8,911 bases of DNA from Planctomycetota bacterium (lineage in GTDB: Bacteria > Planctomycetota > UBA1135). Shown here one piece after another: positions 6,401-8,911 of this stretch (positions within the stretch are counted from its first letter, which is position 1; every line of letters starts with the position of its first letter). The translations under genes were made by a program, and so were the position numbers. Location: positions 1 to 8,911 of the forward strand of contig JAQBVK010000086.1 of the NCBI GenBank assembly GCA_027623585.1, read 5' to 3'. Below the pieces are notes generated by a model that was given only the letters and a program-made list of their open reading frames with translations, had not been told where the DNA came from and made no database searches.

Positions 6401-8685
6401 CCGGCAGTCGTGCGTGCGAGAAGTGCGTCGAGACTCTGGAAGACGGTCGCCGCTACCTCAGCGATGAGATCGCGTGGTCGGCGGTGAGCCGCCGGGCAGG
6501 ACCGAAAGGGGAAATGGAGCGGAGCGCGCTCTCCGGCCGCTGGGCGTTCCCGGCCGAGTTGGTCGAGTGCGAAGTTTCCGGTCGACTGCTGTTGCCGGAG
6601 GAAGTGGCGACCTGCGCGCGCTCGCACAAACGCGTGGCGCGCGATCTGCTGTTCCAAGATCCGATCAGCGGTCTGCTCTGCCTCGACGAGTATTACGTTC
6701 CGAGCAGCGTCAGCGGCACCCGAGCCTTGCCCGAATCGATGGTGCGCAGCGCCATGAGCGGCCGCTACGCGCTTCCGGAGGAAGTCCATGCCTGTTCCTG
6801 CTGTGACGCGACCTTGCTGCCGGATGAAGGCGCGGAGTGTCCGGAAACCGGTGCCTTCGCCTGCCCGCGCCACATGCGGCGTTGCGCCGAATCCGGTGCG
6901 ATGACGCTGCCTGAGGGCCTTGGCCGCTGTGAGGTCTCGGGATCCGAAGTGCGGCACAGCCTGTTGAAAAGTTGCGCCGAAACCGGCAAACGCGCGCGCC
7001 CGCAGTTCTTTGAGAGTTGCGCCTCGTCCGGGGTCGACGTGCTTTCCGAAGGCATGGAAACCTGCGCGGCGACGGGCCGTAAGATCCGCCGTTCGCTGCT
7101 GCAGACCTGCGCAGCGACGGGAGCGAAAGTGATGCCAGAGCATCTCGGGACCTGCTCGGTGACTGGGCGCAGAATCGTGAAGGACATGCTGGTTGCTTGC
7201 GCGGAGACCGGAGTCCTCATGACCAAGGACAAAGCCGTCGCGTGCGATGAAACCGGCGCCCTGTGCGCGCCCGAAGCGCTGGAGACCTGCGCTTCCACGA
7301 AACGGCGCGCGCGCCGATCCCTGCTCGCCGTGGACGAAGTCAGCGGCCAGCGCGTGCTGGACCGTTTGCTGCGCAAGTGCGTCCGCACCGGGAAGCGCAC
7401 GCTGGCCGAGCGATTCTCCACCTGTGCGGTGAGCAGCGCTCAGGTCTTGTCCTCGGAACTCATCGAGTGCCAAGAGACCGGCCGTCGGGCGCTGCCTGAC
7501 AAGCTCGAACGCTGCGTCGCGAGCGGCGTGCTCGCCCATCCGGACCAGTTCACGACCTGCGCCGCGACGCGGCGGAGAATCTTGCGGCGAGTCGCGGTGA
7601 CCTGCGAGGTCAGGGGCGAACTCGCGGCGCCGGGAGCGCTGGAGACCTGCACGATCACCGGGAAACAGGTGCTGCCGGTCTTGCTCGGCGTCAACGAAGT
7701 CACCGGCTCGAAGGTGCTCAAGGAATTGCTGGTGTCGTGTGAACGCACGGGCCGCAAGACTTTGCGCGAGAATCTGGTGCGCTCCGCGGTTTCCGGCGTC
7801 GAAATCACACAGGACATCGCCGTTCACTGCGAGCTCACCGGCGCACCTGCTTTGCCCGAGGAGCTCGCCGTGTGCGCGGCCACCGGCAAGCGCGTGCTGC
7901 CATCCCTGCTCGGCACTTGCCAAGTCAGCGGCGACAAGGTGCTCGAAGAATACCTGCAGACCTGCGAGGCGAGCGGCAAGCGCGTGCGTCCCGATCTTCT
8001 CGCGACCTGCTCGCGCACCAATCGCCGCGTGTTGCCGGCGAGCCTCGGCGTCTCGCGCATGTCGGGGGACCGCGGTGTGAAAGAATTACTGGTCACCTGC
8101 GAGGCCACTCGCCGCCAGGTTTTCCCGGACGAGCTGGTTCTGAGCGAGCGCTCAGGCAAACGCATCGGTCGCGACCGCGCGGTGCATTGCGGGGTCAGCG
8201 GACTGGTGGTGGACGTCGGCGAAACCGAGCCTTGCTCCCTGTGCCGCCAAGCGGTCAGCGAAGCGGAAGTGTTCGAAGGAGTGTGCAGCGCGTGTCTCGA
8301 ATTGGTTGGACGCCGGCAAGGCGTGGCGGCCGGTCTGGCGACAGCCGCCGCTCTGCAACGGGATTGCCGCTGGGCGGGATCTCTGCGCGCAAGCGTGCAC
8401 GGCGACACGGTGCGAGTGCTGGCGCGGCAAAAACTGTTCGGCGGCTTCCGTTCACCGTGGCTCGTGGTGTTGCGCCGTCCCGGCGCCCACGGTCCCGGCG
8501 CTCCGGCGCCGCTGCCGGCGGCGGCTGGCGACGAAGCGGGAGGCGGCGGCCATGAACTCGAGATCGTTCAGCAAGAGCGTGTTTCCGCGGAAACGCGCAA
8601 GATCCTGAAGCGCTTGGTGCGCGAGCAGGGGCGCTTGCATCGCGAGAACGAGAAGAATCAGCGGAACCGAGATCCCGAAGCCTGA
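3466..8685 (+). CDS. Giant protein: degenerate SNF2-like helicase core, zinc fingers and 39 Cys repeats
   Basis: 1739 aa from ATG 3466 to TGA 8683-8685. The frame is open further upstream to 3268, but that would overlap the divergent gene. Seen in order: residues about 85-520 resemble a SNF2/RapA helicase core. Motif I is DEDGDGAR (107-114) where active enzymes have DEmGLGKT, so the Walker Lys and Thr are Ala and Arg. Motif Ia-like LLVICPERDCADW follows. Motif II is DEVH (199-202). Motif III is RTSSP (225-229) instead of TGTP. The second lobe has RVLVCVRSG (407-415), a weakened motif V (APDGAARG, 462-469) and RMERLAG (493-499), which keeps the R-x-x-R of motif VI. Residues about 520-905 are unassigned, partly helical. 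Residues 924-987 are Cys/His finger-like units, 1005-1589 are 15-residue repeats, and 1590-1610 hold CSLC...CSAC. The tail (about 1700-1739) is helical and basic. Inferred: a non-hydrolysing, possibly nucleic-acid-bound scaffold in the cytoplasm. I do not recognise a named gene. Confidence 0.85.
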   Translation: MSQPSQVHPTVSSSSPSDLGAIPKQIPFTGPAVQEWMTQHAQEPAAERRSLRLRLAVVEHDLGRGLDLDGRDDFKCLARRGLEPSDAVVTQALALLRDLGPRALFSDEDGDGARQAMAIAAAELVERGQCDSLLVICPERDCADWIARMHQGFGLPLRQCSEDRIAELAAGGAWVLSHATAAARAQQIHDRGFGVVLFDEVHECSKDAVRALRHALREDLFLFARTSSPLHDGFTTLYRSLDLVRGLVAHPLGTWEEFVSLFLGGDAKAQFPRKGTEDELHARLSAWMRRDSVVEVSDSGPRKSKRTVKDHLLEPQQREKEYLDQAWRAALGFTEQTRDHYLAAVIGGPWAFSEAVERAISRNLVTEPALKRLLQDLVVRGRSMRETVKTAQVAQIARKVQKDRDARVLVCVRSGATATGLSHALAQAGFIDQTEVLKEGQDGLNRMSIQRFVLGERRVLIAPDGAARGQVVHCVTDLIHFGPALEPAVHVARMERLAGEDGTRCTVHRLILKGSPEELAVHAAQQRLGFHDLEAEQVGTWLGDLGFGGDEHAWTRFLLGRVAAVLEGTPREEELLPILEKRKQAVIFRGERRRAADRVLGALGREMLSPRGRYEADAPRHTVAQLVAASLELRQGGWQVTDDKRILLEHEGRHTELRVPERSGRTLAQPPIEESKTLDCEPGSWAWERLTSKFREGSAFFLADARAYPLDRVRKKLAAQLEPHGLVIESLKVTEAHATVAASLNLRATASAGPERQEALVEARSCAEGHALEAYLDAPETLPWPDGSRTPLVNALEGDVAEAVEEAFARAAGAIEKDVRSRRALATFLNEAAARPAFTHRPTLELGVGAAVEGLTGLIYQTVTVEAQVRHRDQTAAWPIKLRCVPVSGVILGEIPLPAGTEASAPLWACAAGHFVAAGAITACATENCTTGLCAEHAGADAGLRKCESCGTARCSEHSSACAGCGTALCEEHLEELDSGSRACEKCVETLEDGRRYLSDEIAWSAVSRRAGPKGEMERSALSGRWAFPAELVECEVSGRLLLPEEVATCARSHKRVARDLLFQDPISGLLCLDEYYVPSSVSGTRALPESMVRSAMSGRYALPEEVHACSCCDATLLPDEGAECPETGAFACPRHMRRCAESGAMTLPEGLGRCEVSGSEVRHSLLKSCAETGKRARPQFFESCASSGVDVLSEGMETCAATGRKIRRSLLQTCAATGAKVMPEHLGTCSVTGRRIVKDMLVACAETGVLMTKDKAVACDETGALCAPEALETCASTKRRARRSLLAVDEVSGQRVLDRLLRKCVRTGKRTLAERFSTCAVSSAQVLSSELIECQETGRRALPDKLERCVASGVLAHPDQFTTCAATRRRILRRVAVTCEVRGELAAPGALETCTITGKQVLPVLLGVNEVTGSKVLKELLVSCERTGRKTLRENLVRSAVSGVEITQDIAVHCELTGAPALPEELAVCAATGKRVLPSLLGTCQVSGDKVLEEYLQTCEASGKRVRPDLLATCSRTNRRVLPASLGVSRMSGDRGVKELLVTCEATRRQVFPDELVLSERSGKRIGRDRAVHCGVSGLVVDVGETEPCSLCRQAVSEAEVFEGVCSACLELVGRRQGVAAGLATAAALQRDCRWAGSLRASVHGDTVRVLARQKLFGGFRSPWLVVLRRPGAHGPGAPAPLPAAAGDEAGGGGHELEIVQQERVSAETRKILKRLVREQGRLHRENEKNQRNRDPEA
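6235..6426 (+). other. Cluster of three CxxCxxxxCxxH finger-like units plus a CxxC pair
   Basis: Residues 924-987 of the giant protein. Unit 1 is C924, C929, C934, H937. Unit 2 is C947, C950, C955, H958. Unit 3 is C962, C965, C970, H973. A final pair is C984, C987. Units 2 and 3 share the exact spacing C-x2-C-x4-C-x2-H, followed by acidic residues (SEH, EEH), as in B-box or treble-clef zinc fingers. C910 and H914 lie just before. Structural zinc binding is inferred. Confidence 0.65.
6478..8232 (+). repeat. 39 tandem 45-bp coding repeats (15 aa each)
   Basis: Residues 1005-1589 of the giant protein divide exactly into 39 units of 15 residues with no insertion or deletion. The consensus is about C-x-x-[ST]-G-[KR]-[KR]-V-L-P-x-x-L-x-[TE], for example CAATGKRVLPSLLGT. 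Position 1 is Cys in 29 units; in the others it is Ser (7), Asp (2) or Asn (1). Position 4 is Ser or Thr in 37, and position 5 is Gly in 31. The first unit starts SAVSRRAG and the last CGVSGLVV, directly followed by CSLC. Copies differ at the DNA level, so this is an old array and not a recent satellite expansion. A regular solenoid, or a chain of shared zinc knuckles, is possible. Confidence 0.93.
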
Positions 8686-8713
8686 GCGCTCACCGGCTAG
8701 GATGGGGGCGCAG

Positions 8714-8863
8714 ATGGGTGAATCCGTGCCTCCGGTGGAACCCGCCGCTTTGCAGGCGAGGGCCGCCGTGCTGCTCGGACCCGCGGCGGCGCGTCTGCTC
8801 GCTTCAGCCGGCGGGAGCGTGAGCTGGACCGGAGCGCACGCGCCGAAGAGCGCGCCCTTCTAG
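8714..8863 (+). CDS. Possible small ORF, function unknown
   Basis: 49 residues from ATG 8714 to TAG 8861-8863, beginning MGESVPPVEP and ending GAHAPKSAPF. A G-run lies 5 nt upstream of the ATG; ATG 8702 in the same frame is an alternative start. It begins 28 bp after the giant gene on the same strand, so it could be co-transcribed. The composition is Ala-rich, which is easily produced by chance in DNA this GC-rich. I see no recognisable domain. Confidence 0.3.
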   Translation: MGESVPPVEPAALQARAAVLLGPAAARLLASAGGSVSWTGAHAPKSAPF

Positions 8864-8911
8864 ATGCTTCGTAGCCTGAAGCAGACCGGCATTCACTACG
8901 CAGGCCACGGC
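8864..8911 (+). CDS. Possible start of a further gene, truncated by the window end
   Basis: ATG 8864 immediately follows the TAG of the small ORF in the same frame and opens 16 codons, MLRSLKQTGIHYAGHG, to the window edge. There is no clear ribosome site. It is too short to assign. Confidence 0.25.
   Translation, partial: MLRSLKQTGIHYAGHG

Noticed and set aside
6478..8232. Repeat array as a CRISPR or non-coding satellite
   Set aside because: The 45-bp units are diverged and keep one open reading frame with protein-level conservation, so this is a coding repeat.
8684..8691. GAGCGCTC palindrome at the giant gene's stop as a terminator
   Set aside because: It is too short, has no loop, and no T-run follows.
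8861..8863. TAG read through as pyrrolysine to join the two tail ORFs
   Set aside because: There is no supporting family match or context; an ordinary stop followed by a chance or real ATG is simpler.

Overview
The window is a GC-rich bacterial segment with two divergent transcription units that meet at a 64-bp gap (3402-3465). The style suggests an environmental Gram-negative lineage such as Planctomycetota or Myxococcota: periplasmic di-heme cytochrome lipoprotein, outer-membrane barrel, Asp-box exported protein and a very long Cys-repeat protein. That placement is inference, because no rRNA or other marker gene is present.

Left half, minus strand, read from 3401 down to 7: a three-gene operon for exported proteins. 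First comes a MauG/CcpA-type di-heme cytochrome c peroxidase lipoprotein (1854-3401). Next is a small outer-membrane beta-barrel protein (1164-1826). Last is a sialidase-like (Asp-box) exported protein (7-1164). The last two genes overlap by one base (TAATG). Simple ORF calling cuts both of them at in-frame TGA codons. Read through, each becomes a full-length protein with a signal peptide. In the sialidase-like protein the TGA falls where relatives (from memory) carry the Cys of a GCPVNGP motif, giving a candidate Sec249. In the barrel protein two TGAs six bases apart form a UxxU motif (Sec22, Sec25) just after the signal peptide. Hairpins resembling bacterial SECIS elements follow both, with apical loops starting 23-24 nt after the relevant TGA. 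The best reading is an operon of one cytochrome c peroxidase and two selenoproteins, a plausible periplasmic or outer-membrane redox system.

Right half, plus strand: one giant gene (3466-8685, 1739 aa). It begins with a SNF2/RapA-like helicase core whose nucleotide-binding residues are lost while the fold's other landmarks remain. A middle region of unknown function and a cluster of CxxCxxxxCxxH zinc-finger-like units follow. Then come 39 uninterrupted, exactly 15-residue repeats of the type C-x-x-[ST]-G-[KR]-x-V-L-P-x-x-L-x-x (1755 bp without an indel). The protein ends in a CxxC...CxxC zinc-ribbon-like pair and a basic tail. The role is unknown; a nucleic-acid-associated scaffold is the simplest guess.

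The last 226 bp hold a possible small ORF (8714-8863) and the possible first 16 codons of another gene that runs off the window.
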